From Prevotella sp. 10(H) (GTDB lineage: Bacteria; Bacteroidota; Bacteroidia; Bacteroidales; Dysgonomonadaceae): DNA of 64,000 nucleotides. Position numbers and translations under genes: made by a program. Under the pieces are notes generated by a model. That model was not told the DNA's origin, did not search any database, and saw only the letters and a program-made list of their open reading frames with translations. The stretch covers positions 744,001-808,000 of the forward strand of contig NZ_JOMI01000003.1 in NCBI RefSeq assembly GCF_000711235.1. The letters run 5' to 3'. How positions within the stretch are numbered: the first letter of the stretch is position 1; the number at the start of each line of letters is the position of its first letter. This document shows, in pieces, positions 54,096-63,680 of the stretch.

Positions 54096-54200
54096 TGCTT
54101 AATATTTAGATTATGAATAAAGTTAATGAGAAAACTAATAAATTCAATAAACAATACATAAAGAGGATGCGTTTTTATTAAAAAATAAATATAAAACAGT

Positions 54201-54665
54201 ATGAGAAAAATATTAAATATAATTATCCCGGTACTGATATGCTTCCTGATAGGAATGACTGCAAGCTATTTTCAGAGTGATTCAATAGAAACATGGTACC
54301 CGACATTGAATAAACCACCGCTTACACCCCCTAATATTGCATTTCCGATTGCTTGGAGCATAATATATTTACTGATGGGTATTTCAATAGGTCTTGGTTT
54401 GAATAGTAATATCAGAGACAAAAGAAATATCATTCTTTTGTTTATTATACAATTGATATTCAACTTCACGTGGAGTATCAGCTTTTTCTATTTACAAAAT
54501 CCGTTATTGGGATTAGCTAATATTTTAATTCTTGATATTCTTGTTGCCGTATATATAATAACTACATTTCGCATCTTAAAGGTTAGTTCATACTTGTTCA
54601 TTCCATATATGTTATGGATTGTTTTTGCAACTTATCTGAATGGTTATATTTTTTATTATAATTAA
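54201..54665 (+). CDS. TspO/MBR family protein
   Basis: A 154-residue five-helix membrane protein with TspO motifs: the WYPTLNKPPLTPPNIAFPIAWSIIYLLMGIS segment after helix 1, the FNFTWSISFFYLQNP region, and a C-terminal WIVFATYLNGYIF helix. Bacterial TspO binds porphyrins and affects stress responses. Length is normal. It ends at a strong bidirectional terminator. Confidence 0.92.
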   Translation: MRKILNIIIPVLICFLIGMTASYFQSDSIETWYPTLNKPPLTPPNIAFPIAWSIIYLLMGISIGLGLNSNIRDKRNIILLFIIQLIFNFTWSISFFYLQNPLLGLANILILDILVAVYIITTFRILKVSSYLFIPYMLWIVFATYLNGYIFYYN

Positions 54666-54690
54666 GTTGTGCTTATACAAGATTATAAAA

Positions 54691-54730
54691 AATAAAAGAG
54701 ATTGCTAATTAGCAATCTCTTTTATTTTTT
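54691..54730. terminator. Bidirectional terminator after tspO
   Basis: A near-perfect palindrome, AAAAGAGATTGCTAATTAGC then AATCTCTTTT (54694-54723), flanked by A and T runs, between the converging TspO and spondin genes. Confidence 0.92.
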
Positions 54731-54752
54731 TTCTGAAAGTATATCAGTATAG

Positions 54753-56003
54753 TTACTTGATAGTTACCTTAATAACATTTGATACCTGAGGTACAGGATA
54801 TGTAGTATCTACTTTCTTGATATCAACGTCTTCTGCTTGTGGTGTTCCACCAAACAGAGCCTGATGGTTTCCTGCTCCCGGATATTGGTTTACACCTGTT
54901 CCGCTATCCAATAATACAGTTTTAGCAGTCATATCACCTTTAGAGGTAGCTTTGATTGTTTCACTGTTTGAATAGAACCAGTCATTTGAATATCCGAACA
55001 TAGTAGCATAAGCGATATTATCGTCTTTCCATGCTTTGTAACGTACATCGTTGCTTTCGCCCGGTGCCAGACTGTTACCTATTACGTAGACGTGTCTAAC
55101 GTTTGTCATACCTTCGAGAGAAGCTTTCAATACAGAGGCATCACCTTTCTGTGTAAGTTCTTTCAAACCGATCTTTTTGTCCTTAGTGTCTAATTGATAA
55201 ATAGGGTTGATATCGCCACTATATACAACTACTAATACCGGAGAAAGACCTGTTATGATCCCAGTCATATCTGTAACTAATTCTCCAAGAGGAGCATTAT
55301 TACCTTTTTCAACTAATTCAGTAAGTTGTGCAGATGATTTTTCGTTCAATTTGAAGAATGGTTCTGCTTTCACCAGATTACCACCTAATACATTCGAAAC
55401 TGCCCATACTCCCGGAGAAAGAGGGGTTTCATTAATAGTTCCTCCACTATTGTTCCTGATAGTCAGCGTAAATTCAGAAGTGTTGGCATTAAAAGCCAGA
55501 TTCAGTTTTACAAGTTCTCCCGCCGGTCTGTAAAGATTACCCTGAGCATCTTGCGTTAGAATTTTTTGTATTGTTCCTGTATCAGCTACACCCGGATGTT
55601 CTAAACTTGAACTAGGCTGTTCATTCACCCTTGTTCCGTTATCCCACAATTGCATTTCAGAAGATACATCACCAGTTATCGCAGTTCCGTCATCGTTGAA
55701 TAACTTAAGCCCCGGGTTTTCAGGTGCAAAGAACATGTCGTTAGAATAACCGTACATTGTTGCAAACATCAGGTGCTGACCTTTTGCAGCATGGAATTTT
55801 ACAGTAACCGATTCACCTACAGCTACTCCTGCGAATTTTCCACTCTGGACAAACTCTTTAAGTGGTGTAACATTTTCGAATAAGATGGTAGATTCTGTGT
55901 CATAATAAACATCATCATCGTCGTCATCACTACAAGATGTAAATGCAGCACCTGTCAATAAGAATGATGCAATTACAGCAAATGATAAGAATTTTCTTTT
56001 CAT
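54753..56003 (-). CDS. Lipoprotein with two spondin-type domains
   Basis: A 416-residue lipoprotein (lipobox Cys24 followed by SDDDDDD, a surface-export-like signal). Two copies of a spondin_N-like domain are seen: ATMYGYSNDMFFAPENPG...LWDNGTRVNEQPSS in the first half and ATMFGYSNDWFYSNSE...LLDSGTGVNQYPGA in the second. Spondin domains in eukaryotes bind matrix and calcium. In bacteria the role is unknown, but surface adhesion or glycan binding is likely. Repeats diverge strongly. Confidence 0.82.
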   Translation of the reverse strand: MKRKFLSFAVIASFLLTGAAFTSCSDDDDDDVYYDTESTILFENVTPLKEFVQSGKFAGVAVGESVTVKFHAAKGQHLMFATMYGYSNDMFFAPENPGLKLFNDDGTAITGDVSSEMQLWDNGTRVNEQPSSSLEHPGVADTGTIQKILTQDAQGNLYRPAGELVKLNLAFNANTSEFTLTIRNNSGGTINETPLSPGVWAVSNVLGGNLVKAEPFFKLNEKSSAQLTELVEKGNNAPLGELVTDMTGIITGLSPVLVVVYSGDINPIYQLDTKDKKIGLKELTQKGDASVLKASLEGMTNVRHVYVIGNSLAPGESNDVRYKAWKDDNIAYATMFGYSNDWFYSNSETIKATSKGDMTAKTVLLDSGTGVNQYPGAGNHQALFGGTPQAEDVDIKKVDTTYPVPQVSNVIKVTIK

Positions 56004-56321
56004 AATTTTTTTATTTTACATTAAATACCTAATTTGTTTAGAAATCTCCGTTATCAGGCATACTCCTACTAAAACTTAAAAACAAAAACCATTATGAAAA
56101 GTTCATGTTAAAATTTAACTTAAATAGTTGATAATGTGTAATTAAAAGTGAATTTTTTAAATGATTCTATCCTAAACTAATTGATATATTAGTATATATG
56201 ATTTAGACTAAGAATATAAAATAGGTTAAAACCATACAGGCGCTTTTCATGAGATTACTATATATAATTTGTTAATGTAATAAATGATTATTGAAAATTA
56301 ACACCGTCTCATATGCTCAAA
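56004..56321. other. AT-rich gene-free stretch
   Basis: No coding frame, RNA or repeat is recognised between the spondin lipoprotein gene and the terminator of the rubrerythrin gene. The promoter of the lipoprotein gene should lie here. Confidence 0.5.
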
Positions 56322-56356
56322 ATAAAAAAGGGTTGCATTTCCGCAACCCTTCTCAT
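56322..56356 (-). terminator. Terminator after rubrerythrin
   Basis: 9-bp stem AAGGGTTGC/GCAACCCTT (56328-56336 with 56343-56351); on the minus strand a T-run follows. It lies 25 bases beyond the rubrerythrin stop. Confidence 0.9.
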
Positions 56357-56375
56357 ATTACATAATATATTCTTA

Positions 56376-56954
56376 TTAGAAATTCCACTTAAGCGGCTCA
56401 AAGTATGCCTGAGGATGTAAACATGCCGGACACATTTTTGGAGCCATCCTGCTCTTAATTACAAACCCGCAATTGCGGCATTGCCAGTCGATCGGTTCTT
56501 CACGTGTAAATACCGTATTGCTCTCGACCCTAGCCAGAAGTGCTTTATAACGGTCTTCATGCATGTTTTCCACTTTTGCTACCATACGATACATTACTGC
56601 TACTTCTTTAAATCCTTCTTTTTCAGCTATTTCTGCAAATGCAGGGTAATCTATAGCCCATTCTTCATGTTCTCCGGCTGCAGCTTCTATGAGATTTTCG
56701 GCTGTTGTTCCAATCTTGCCTGCAGGATACATAGCTGTAATTTCCACCATGCCGCCCTCAAGGAACTTGAACATACGTTTTGCGTGTTCCTTTTCCTGAT
56801 CAGCTGTTTCTAAAAATATAGCTGCAATCTGCTCGAATCCTTCTTTTTTAGCTACACTTGCAAACATCGTATATCGCATTCTTGCCTGGGATTCACCTGC
56901 AAATGATTTCAACAGGCATTTTTCAGTCTCCGTGCCTTTAATACTTTTTTCCAT
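56376..56954 (-). CDS. Rubrerythrin
   Basis: A 192-residue non-heme iron peroxidase. The ferritin-like diiron domain has the ExxH pairs in SFAGESQARMRY, TADQEKEHAKRMF and VENMHEDRY. The C-terminal rubredoxin domain has CRNCGF and CPACLHP. It reduces hydrogen peroxide in anaerobes and microaerophiles. Length is normal. A TAnnTTTG box (56988-56995, minus) lies 34 bases upstream. Confidence 0.96.
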   Translation of the reverse strand: MEKSIKGTETEKCLLKSFAGESQARMRYTMFASVAKKEGFEQIAAIFLETADQEKEHAKRMFKFLEGGMVEITAMYPAGKIGTTAENLIEAAAGEHEEWAIDYPAFAEIAEKEGFKEVAVMYRMVAKVENMHEDRYKALLARVESNTVFTREEPIDWQCRNCGFVIKSRMAPKMCPACLHPQAYFEPLKWNF

Positions 56955-56987
56955 AACTTCTTCGATAGTTTAAATTGATAGTTGTCA

Positions 56988-56995
56988 CAAAATTA
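56988..56995 (-). promoter_or_regulatory. -7 box TAATTTTG of rubrerythrin
   Basis: On the minus strand TAATTTTG matches TAnnTTTG, 34 bases before the rubrerythrin ATG. No clear -33. Confidence 0.5.
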
Positions 56996-57037
56996 ATATT
57001 TATTGTGTTTTAAAGGAAATCGAACCAAATCATTTTG

Positions 57038-57045
57038 TAACTTTG
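57038..57045 (+). promoter_or_regulatory. -7 box TAACTTTG upstream of the SulP gene
   Basis: Matches TAnnTTTG, 160 bases before the SulP start; transcription from here would give a leader of about 150 nt. Confidence 0.45.
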
Positions 57046-57069
57046 CCGCCTTAAAAAAGTATAATAAGG

Positions 57070-57136
57070 AGCTGTTTTTAAGCGCGTTAATTAGACCTGT
57101 TCTAAACTGGTCGATATGAGGGGTAGATAAACAGCT
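57070..57136 (+). ncRNA. Candidate structured leader RNA before the SulP gene
   Basis: AGCTGTTT at 57070-57077 can pair with AAACAGCT at 57129-57136, enclosing two small hairpins (TTAA-GCGCG-TTAA at 57078-57090 and GACC/GGTC at 57094-57112). It lies inside the predicted leader downstream of the -7 box. No known riboswitch class is recognised, and chance pairing cannot be excluded. Confidence 0.3.
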
Positions 57137-57205
57137 ATATATTAATATATTGGATGTCGATTCGGTAAATACTAATTAATTCTAAATAGTTTTGTCGGTT
57201 TTATT

Positions 57206-58915
57206 ATGAAAAAGGATCTCTTAAAGGACTTTACGCCTCAATTGCTGATTTCACTAAAGACGTACGATAAAGAAAAATTCATTCGTGACCTCATGGCGGG
57301 TCTCATAGTGGGTATTGTAGCATTACCTCTGGCATTGGCTTTCGGTATTGCATCAGGTGTCACGCCCGAACAGGGAATAATCACAGCTATAATAGCCGGA
57401 TTTATTATCTCTTTTCTGGGAGGAAGCCGTGTACAAATAGGGGGGCCGACAGGTGCGTTTATAGTTATCGTGTATGGCGTGGTGCAAACGCATGGCATCA
57501 AGGGTTTGCTGATAGCGACAATTATTGCGGGAGTAATTCTTATTCTTTTAGGTGTATTTAAATTGGGTAAGATTATAAAGTTTATCCCATATCCGATTAT
57601 AGTCGGATTTACCAGTGGTATTGCAGTCACAATCTTTACGACTCAGATAGCCGATATTTTCGGACTGGACTTCGGAGGAGAAAAAGTTCCGGGAGATTTT
57701 ATCGGAAAATGGATTATATATTTTAGACATCTTGATACAATAAACTGGTGGAATACAATAGTAAGTATAGGCAGCATACTGATTATTGTATTTACTCCGC
57801 GACTAATGAAAAAGATTCCGGGATCACTGGTCGCTATAATTCTGGTTACAGTAATAGTTTACTTTCTGAAAACACATTTGGGGATCACAGCTATCGATAC
57901 TATTGGAGACCGCTTCCGAATTAATGCCGCATTGCCTGATGCCGAAATTCCTGATATCAATATGGCTGCCATAACGGATTTATTACCTGTCGCTATTACT
58001 ATCGCCATGCTTGGAGCAATCGAATCTTTACTGTCGGCAACGGTTGCGGATGGTGTAATAGGAGGGGAGAAGCATAATTCCAATACAGAACTGATTGCAC
58101 AGGGTGTTGCCAATATTATCACGCCATTATTCGGCGGCATTCCTGCCACCGGTGCTATTGCGCGTACGATGACAAATATAAATAACGGCGGGCGTACTCC
58201 TGTTGCGGGTATTATTCATGCAGTAGTTCTGTTACTGATACTTTTATTGTTGATGCCTTTGGCTCAATATATCCCGATGGCTTGCCTTGCAGGTGTATTG
58301 GTCATTGTATCATATAATATGAGCGAATGGCGTACATTTAAGGCACTCTTGAAAAATCAAAAATCCGATGTAGCTGTTTTGCTTATTACCTTCTTCCTGA
58401 CCGTTATATTCGATCTTACCATTGCTATCGAAGTAGGTTTATTATTGGCTGTTGTCCTTTTCATGAAACGTATTAATGAAGTAACGCATGTTTCCGTTAT
58501 AAAGAATAAACTCGACCTGACAGACGAAAGCGAATTTACACAGGATGAAGAAATCCTTACTTTACCCGATGGTGTTGAAGTATATGAAATCGACGGCCCT
58601 TTCTTCTTTGGTATTGCTAATAAATTCGAAGAAAGCATGCGTATAATAGGGGATAAATCGAAGATACGTATCATCCGTATGCGTAAAGTACCGTTTATAG
58701 ATTCGACAGGACTTCACAATTTGGAAAGCCTCTGTACTAAATCGATGAAAGACGGTATTCAAGTCATTTTATCGGGTGTAAGACCTAATGTACACGCCAT
58801 GATAAAGACATCAGACATACCCGGGATGATAGGTGAAATAAATATTTGTGATAATATCAATATCGCGATTGCACGCGCAAATACAATTATAAATGAACTG
58901 ACAGAATCGAAGTGA
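57206..58915 (+). CDS. SulP (SLC26) family anion transporter with STAS domain
   Basis: A 569-residue membrane transporter. The N-terminal RDLMAGLIVGIVALPLALAFGIASGVTPEQGI is the SulP signature, followed by GGSRVQIGGPTGAFIVIV and multiple helices. The STAS domain occupies about residues 455-560, with IIRMRKVPFIDSTGLHNLE. Relatives transport sulfate, bicarbonate or other anions; which one is not readable here. The gene has a long leader upstream and a strong bidirectional terminator downstream. Confidence 0.93.
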   Translation: MKKDLLKDFTPQLLISLKTYDKEKFIRDLMAGLIVGIVALPLALAFGIASGVTPEQGIITAIIAGFIISFLGGSRVQIGGPTGAFIVIVYGVVQTHGIKGLLIATIIAGVILILLGVFKLGKIIKFIPYPIIVGFTSGIAVTIFTTQIADIFGLDFGGEKVPGDFIGKWIIYFRHLDTINWWNTIVSIGSILIIVFTPRLMKKIPGSLVAIILVTVIVYFLKTHLGITAIDTIGDRFRINAALPDAEIPDINMAAITDLLPVAITIAMLGAIESLLSATVADGVIGGEKHNSNTELIAQGVANIITPLFGGIPATGAIARTMTNINNGGRTPVAGIIHAVVLLLILLLLMPLAQYIPMACLAGVLVIVSYNMSEWRTFKALLKNQKSDVAVLLITFFLTVIFDLTIAIEVGLLLAVVLFMKRINEVTHVSVIKNKLDLTDESEFTQDEEILTLPDGVEVYEIDGPFFFGIANKFEESMRIIGDKSKIRIIRMRKVPFIDSTGLHNLESLCTKSMKDGIQVILSGVRPNVHAMIKTSDIPGMIGEINICDNINIAIARANTIINELTESK

Positions 58916-58935
58916 AATTTATTATGATAATAAAT

Positions 58936-58978
58936 AGAAGAAGGGATATTTCGTATGAAATATCCCTTCTTTGTTGTA
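58936..58978. terminator. Bidirectional terminator between SulP and the efflux operon
   Basis: Perfect 15-bp stem AAGAAGGGATATTTC/GAAATATCCCTTCTT (58938-58952 with 58957-58971), GTAT loop, flanked by A/T-rich tracts. Confidence 0.93.
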
Positions 58979-58995
58979 TATGTAAATCGATTGTT

Positions 58996-60414
58996 CTACT
59001 CGATGCCTCCTCCCAGTGCTCTGTATAGATCTACACAGGCCTGTAGCTGTTCGAGTTTATCATTCACCTGTGCAAGTTGCGCCTGCAAAAGGCTTTGTTC
59101 AGAATTCAATACTTCTGTATAATTAGCTTCGCCGGCAGTGAGTAATTCTTTAGTATCGTCTACTGCTGTAAATAAGGCATCTACTTGTTTTGCCCTGTCT
59201 TCATTCTTGCGGAGTGAAGACTCATATGTAAACATAATGTCCGATACTTCCTGGCTTGCTTTCAATACAGTTTGCTCGAAAGTAAGCAATGCTTCTTCCT
59301 GTTGGGCTTTAGCTATTTTCAACTGGCCTCTCAACTGGTTACCTGCAAATATCGGTTGTGTAAGCCCTCCGACAATATTAGCCAGAATATTTGTAGGTTT
59401 AAAGAATTGCGTCAGCGTATTTGATGCATATCCGACAGAAGATCCTGTACCTAATGTGAGAGAAGGATATAATGAGCGCTGCGCCACATTTTTCATCTCA
59501 AATGCATATCTGAATCCCATTTCTGCCTGTTGCACATCCGGGCGTTTAGCAAGCATCTGCGCTGGAACACCAAAATCGAGATATGTAGGAACATTCTGAT
59601 TGTCGATAGATGTCCTTGCAATAGGTCCCGGTTTACGGCCTACCAGCACGCTTAGGGTATTTTCCAACTGTCTGATCTGGCTCTCCAATGTAGGAACGCT
59701 TACCATTGTATTATACAATAATGCTTCGCTCTGCTTTACACCTGCACGATTGAGGAGTCCTGCCTGCATCATATCACTCATAGTCTGAGTACTCTCTGTC
59801 AATAAGCCGATAGTCTCTTTCGTGATCTTCAGTTGTTCATCAAGTGCCAGAAGAGTATAATAAGTAGTAGCGATATTTGCAACCAAGGAAGTCTGTATCA
59901 GGTTGCGATAGGCATATGTGCTTACCAGATTGGCATATTGCGCTTTAGACCTGCTATTGAGTTTGCCCCAGATATCGGCTTCCCATTGTACTGCAATACC
60001 TAGCGACCATGTGTCACCGCCATTGTAACCGAGCACTTTTTCTCTACCGCTGCTATTTACACTTGCCTGTCTATGCTGTACACTTCCTGCAAGGGCTAGG
60101 GTTGGAAAATAAGCCGATTTGGCGATAAGAAGTCCTGCCTCAGCCTGCTGAATACGTGTATAAGCAATCCGCAGATCATAGTTGTTAGTCAATCCCTCAT
60201 CGATTAACGATTGCAGATCAGGATCGCTGAAATACTCTCTCCAAGGGATATTGGCTATAGTAGTCGTATCTGTCGGGTTTTCATCTCTGAACATATCCTG
60301 CGTATTTACTTCAGGAGCTTTGTATTTGTTTGAGTTCAGTACCCCGCAGGAGGCAAGCCCCATTGAGAGTGTTACTCCCAATAGAACGATGCCTTTTGTA
60401 TATTTTCTAGTCAT
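58996..60414 (-). CDS. TolC-like outer-membrane efflux lipoprotein (NodT family)
   Basis: A 472-residue outer-membrane channel of the RND OprM/NodT group, with lipobox Cys23 (LASC). Two OEP repeats are visible, with the IPWREYFSDPDLQSLIDEGLTNNYDLRIA start and LAKRPDVQQAEMGFRYA in the second half. It pairs with the RND pump directly upstream (2-base gap). The three genes (adaptor, pump, channel) form a classic tripartite drug-efflux operon read from right to left. Confidence 0.94.
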   Translation of the reverse strand: MTRKYTKGIVLLGVTLSMGLASCGVLNSNKYKAPEVNTQDMFRDENPTDTTTIANIPWREYFSDPDLQSLIDEGLTNNYDLRIAYTRIQQAEAGLLIAKSAYFPTLALAGSVQHRQASVNSSGREKVLGYNGGDTWSLGIAVQWEADIWGKLNSRSKAQYANLVSTYAYRNLIQTSLVANIATTYYTLLALDEQLKITKETIGLLTESTQTMSDMMQAGLLNRAGVKQSEALLYNTMVSVPTLESQIRQLENTLSVLVGRKPGPIARTSIDNQNVPTYLDFGVPAQMLAKRPDVQQAEMGFRYAFEMKNVAQRSLYPSLTLGTGSSVGYASNTLTQFFKPTNILANIVGGLTQPIFAGNQLRGQLKIAKAQQEEALLTFEQTVLKASQEVSDIMFTYESSLRKNEDRAKQVDALFTAVDDTKELLTAGEANYTEVLNSEQSLLQAQLAQVNDKLEQLQACVDLYRALGGGIE

Positions 60415-60416
60415 AA

Positions 60417-63400
60417 TTATTTATCTTTTTTATTGATGAATTCATCATTCGAATTAACCATTCCCGATTTACTGAATTTATCCTGAATAGATTGGAATAT
60501 GATATACAGGGAAGGTATAACCAGCACCCCGATCATTGTTCCTATAAACATACCACCTACGGCACTGATACCGATAGACCTGTTACCGATAGCACCTGCA
60601 CCCGAAGCGAACATCAGCGGAAGCAATCCGGCGATGAATGCAAAAGATGTCATAAGGATAGGACGAAGACGGGCCACGGCTCCGTTAACGGCTGCCTCTA
60701 CAATACTCATACCCTGTTGGCGGCGCTGCAATGCATACTCCACAATAAGGATGGCATTCTTCGCCAAGAGTCCGATGAGCATGATCATGGATATCTGTAC
60801 ATAGATATTGTTTACAATACCTTGTGATACTCCGAATATCATCAGGAAGATGAATACACCTGCCAGACCGACCGGTAATGAGAACAGTACGGCCAATGGT
60901 ATAATGTAACTTTCGTACAAGGCACATAACAACAGGTATACGAAGATGATACAGATGCCGAAAATCAATACTGTCTGGCTACCACTACCGGCTTCCTCGC
61001 GCGTCATACCTGCATATTCGTAAGTATAACCGTCAGGGAAGATCGTTTTATCGGTAGACATTTCCTCTACGATTTTGAGGACGTCACCCGTACTGTAACC
61101 ACTCAACATATTAGGTATTATGGTTACGTCCATAGACTGGTACATATTGAAACGGTCCAGTGTAGGAGGAGCAGTAACATCGGATACATGGATAAACTCT
61201 GTGATAGGAGCCATATCTCCCGATCCTGTCTGGATAAATATACCATTCAGGTCTTCCAGCTTACTTCTGTATTCAGGGGCTGCCTGCACCATTACGCGGA
61301 ACTGCTTACCATACAGGTTGAAAGTAGATATATACGAACTACCGATATTTACCTGCAATGTATTCATTACCTGACTGAGCGTTAATCCTGCAGCTTTTAT
61401 TTTAGGTATATCGGCTTCTACAAGCTTCTGTGGGAAGTTAGGGTTGAAGTTGGTCATAGCCATCATCACCTCTTCCCGTTGCTGGATTTTGGATACAAAA
61501 TTGGTTGTGAGTTCGTAGAACTTATTTATATCACCACCCATTCTGTCCTGCAACTGCATTTCCACACCGGCTCCAAGACCGAATCCCTGTAGGGTAGGAG
61601 TAGCCATGAAGAAGAATGTAGCATTATTTATATTGCTTGTTTTTTCTTTCAGTATAGCCGATACTTCATTTGTGGAGAGTTTACGTTGGCTCCATGGTTG
61701 CATTTTTACAATCATAGTACCATACGAACTACCCAGACCGGCCATAAAGTTCACCCCTGTGATATTGGTTACATATTGCACACCGTCTATTTCTCTTGCA
61801 ATCTTAATTACTTCGTTTACCACAGAATCGGTTCTTTCAAGAGATGAGCCGGGAGGTAATGTTACGAATCCCATAACACCACCACTATCTTCCTGAGGTA
61901 CAAATCCGGTTGGAAGCATCTTCATAAGTCCGAACAAAATACCCGATGCAACAACGATGATAGCTACTGTAATCCAGCGATGTCCTCGTCTACCTAAAAA
62001 GTGAAGACTCTTTTTGTATTTTTGAGTGGCACTGTTGAAGGTCATGTTGAAGTAATAATAGAACTTCTGCATGAAATTCTTTTTCTTATGCTCTTCGTCA
62101 TGTGGCTTTAAGAACAGCGCACAGAGAGCCGGACTCAATGTCAAGGCATTCACAGCCGAGATAAGGATCGATATGGCAAGTGTCAGACCGAACTGCTTAA
62201 AGAATATACCCGTAGTACCTCCAATAAAGCTGACCGGAATAAACACGGCCGACATAACCAATGTGATGGAAACGATAGCCGGGGCAATTTCCTTCATCGC
62301 CGTCATTGTCGCCACTTTCGCATCCTTTTCTCCTGCATCCAACTGCGCATGGACGGCCTCGACGACGACTATGGCGTCGTCCACCACAATACCGATAGCG
62401 AGTACCAATGCAAAGAGAGTAAGCAAGTTTACGGAGAATCCGAATACCTGCAGGAAGAAGAATGTACCTACAATAGCTACCGGAACGGCAATTGCCGGAA
62501 TAATGGTAGACCTGATATCCTGTAGAAATATAAATACTACAATAAATACAAGGATAAAGGCTTCGATCAGTGTATGTATTACTTTTTCAATAGAAGCATC
62601 GAGGAATTCACTGGAGTCCATCAGGTAATTTATAGATATACCTTTAGGAAAAGTTTTTTGAGATTCATCCAAAACGGCTTTTACATTCGTGATAACTTCC
62701 TGTGCATTCGACCCGGCAGTCTGACTGATAGCAACGAATACCGCCTCATAGCCATTTGTTCTTGAATATACACTATAGTTCAGTGATCCGAGCTCTACAT
62801 CGGCCACATCTTTAACCCTTAATATCTGGTCGCCCTGCGAACGGATAATTATATCGGCAAACTGTTCCTGTGTTTTCAGCTTACCTGTATACTTTAATGT
62901 ATACTGGAACGACTGGTCACTATTCTGCCCCAACTCACCCGGAGCAGCTTCGATATTCTGATCCTGTAGTGCAGCAATAACTTCCTGTACAGATATTTTG
63001 TAAGCAGTCATTACATCAGGTTTTAACCATACGCGCATCGAATAGTCTTTTGCCCCGTATACATTTGCATTACCTACCCCGTATACACGCTTGATCTGAG
63101 GTAAGATATTGATATTTGCATAGTTTTGAAGGAATTCTCCATCATAGTCAGGATTATCAGTGGAAAGCGTAAAACCGAGTATTGTACTGTTCTGTTGCTT
63201 TTGTACTGTAACCCCGATTTGTGTTACTTCCTGCGGTAAGAGCGGAGTAGCACGGGCAACAAGGTTCTGTACGTTAACGGAAGCAATATCCGGATTAACT
63301 CCTTGTTTGAAGAATATCCTGATTTCTGCCATACCGTTGTTCATAGCCGAAGATGTCATGTATGTCATACCTTCCACCCCGTTGATCTGTTCTTCGAGCG

Positions 63401-63590
63401 GTATAACGACACTATTCATTACCACATCCGCGTTAGCTCCGGGGAAGGTGGCCGATACCTGCACTGTCGGCGGTGCAATATCGGGATACTGCTCAACCGG
63501 TAGTGTAGCCAGACCTATTATACCCAATACAACGATGATGATTGATATAACGGTTGACAGTACGGGTCTTTCTATAAATGTTTTTAACAT
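60417..63590 (-). CDS. RND efflux pump, HAE-1 (AcrB/MexB) type
   Basis: A 1057-residue inner-membrane pump of normal length. It starts with FIERPVLSTVISIIIVVLGIIG and has the proton-relay Asp pair in AIGIVVDDAIVVVEAV and the Lys in GLLAKNAILIVEYA. Twelve transmembrane segments flank two large periplasmic loops. The HAE-1 class exports hydrophobic drugs and bile-like compounds rather than metals (no CusA-type Met cluster noted). The substrate range is unknown. Confidence 0.95.
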   Translation of the reverse strand: MLKTFIERPVLSTVISIIIVVLGIIGLATLPVEQYPDIAPPTVQVSATFPGANADVVMNSVVIPLEEQINGVEGMTYMTSSAMNNGMAEIRIFFKQGVNPDIASVNVQNLVARATPLLPQEVTQIGVTVQKQQNSTILGFTLSTDNPDYDGEFLQNYANINILPQIKRVYGVGNANVYGAKDYSMRVWLKPDVMTAYKISVQEVIAALQDQNIEAAPGELGQNSDQSFQYTLKYTGKLKTQEQFADIIIRSQGDQILRVKDVADVELGSLNYSVYSRTNGYEAVFVAISQTAGSNAQEVITNVKAVLDESQKTFPKGISINYLMDSSEFLDASIEKVIHTLIEAFILVFIVVFIFLQDIRSTIIPAIAVPVAIVGTFFFLQVFGFSVNLLTLFALVLAIGIVVDDAIVVVEAVHAQLDAGEKDAKVATMTAMKEIAPAIVSITLVMSAVFIPVSFIGGTTGIFFKQFGLTLAISILISAVNALTLSPALCALFLKPHDEEHKKKNFMQKFYYYFNMTFNSATQKYKKSLHFLGRRGHRWITVAIIVVASGILFGLMKMLPTGFVPQEDSGGVMGFVTLPPGSSLERTDSVVNEVIKIAREIDGVQYVTNITGVNFMAGLGSSYGTMIVKMQPWSQRKLSTNEVSAILKEKTSNINNATFFFMATPTLQGFGLGAGVEMQLQDRMGGDINKFYELTTNFVSKIQQREEVMMAMTNFNPNFPQKLVEADIPKIKAAGLTLSQVMNTLQVNIGSSYISTFNLYGKQFRVMVQAAPEYRSKLEDLNGIFIQTGSGDMAPITEFIHVSDVTAPPTLDRFNMYQSMDVTIIPNMLSGYSTGDVLKIVEEMSTDKTIFPDGYTYEYAGMTREEAGSGSQTVLIFGICIIFVYLLLCALYESYIIPLAVLFSLPVGLAGVFIFLMIFGVSQGIVNNIYVQISMIMLIGLLAKNAILIVEYALQRRQQGMSIVEAAVNGAVARLRPILMTSFAFIAGLLPLMFASGAGAIGNRSIGISAVGGMFIGTMIGVLVIPSLYIIFQSIQDKFSKSGMVNSNDEFINKKDK

Positions 63591-63680
63591 TGTTTTCTGT
63601 ATTTTTTTGTTATTATATAACCCCTCCTTACTCCCATAACCAGGGAGAAAGCCTGCTATAAAAGGAAGGAACCTATATTA

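Noticed and set aside
62071-62628. 185-residue plus-strand frame
   Set aside because: Antisense shadow of the RND pump, which has intact motifs across this stretch.
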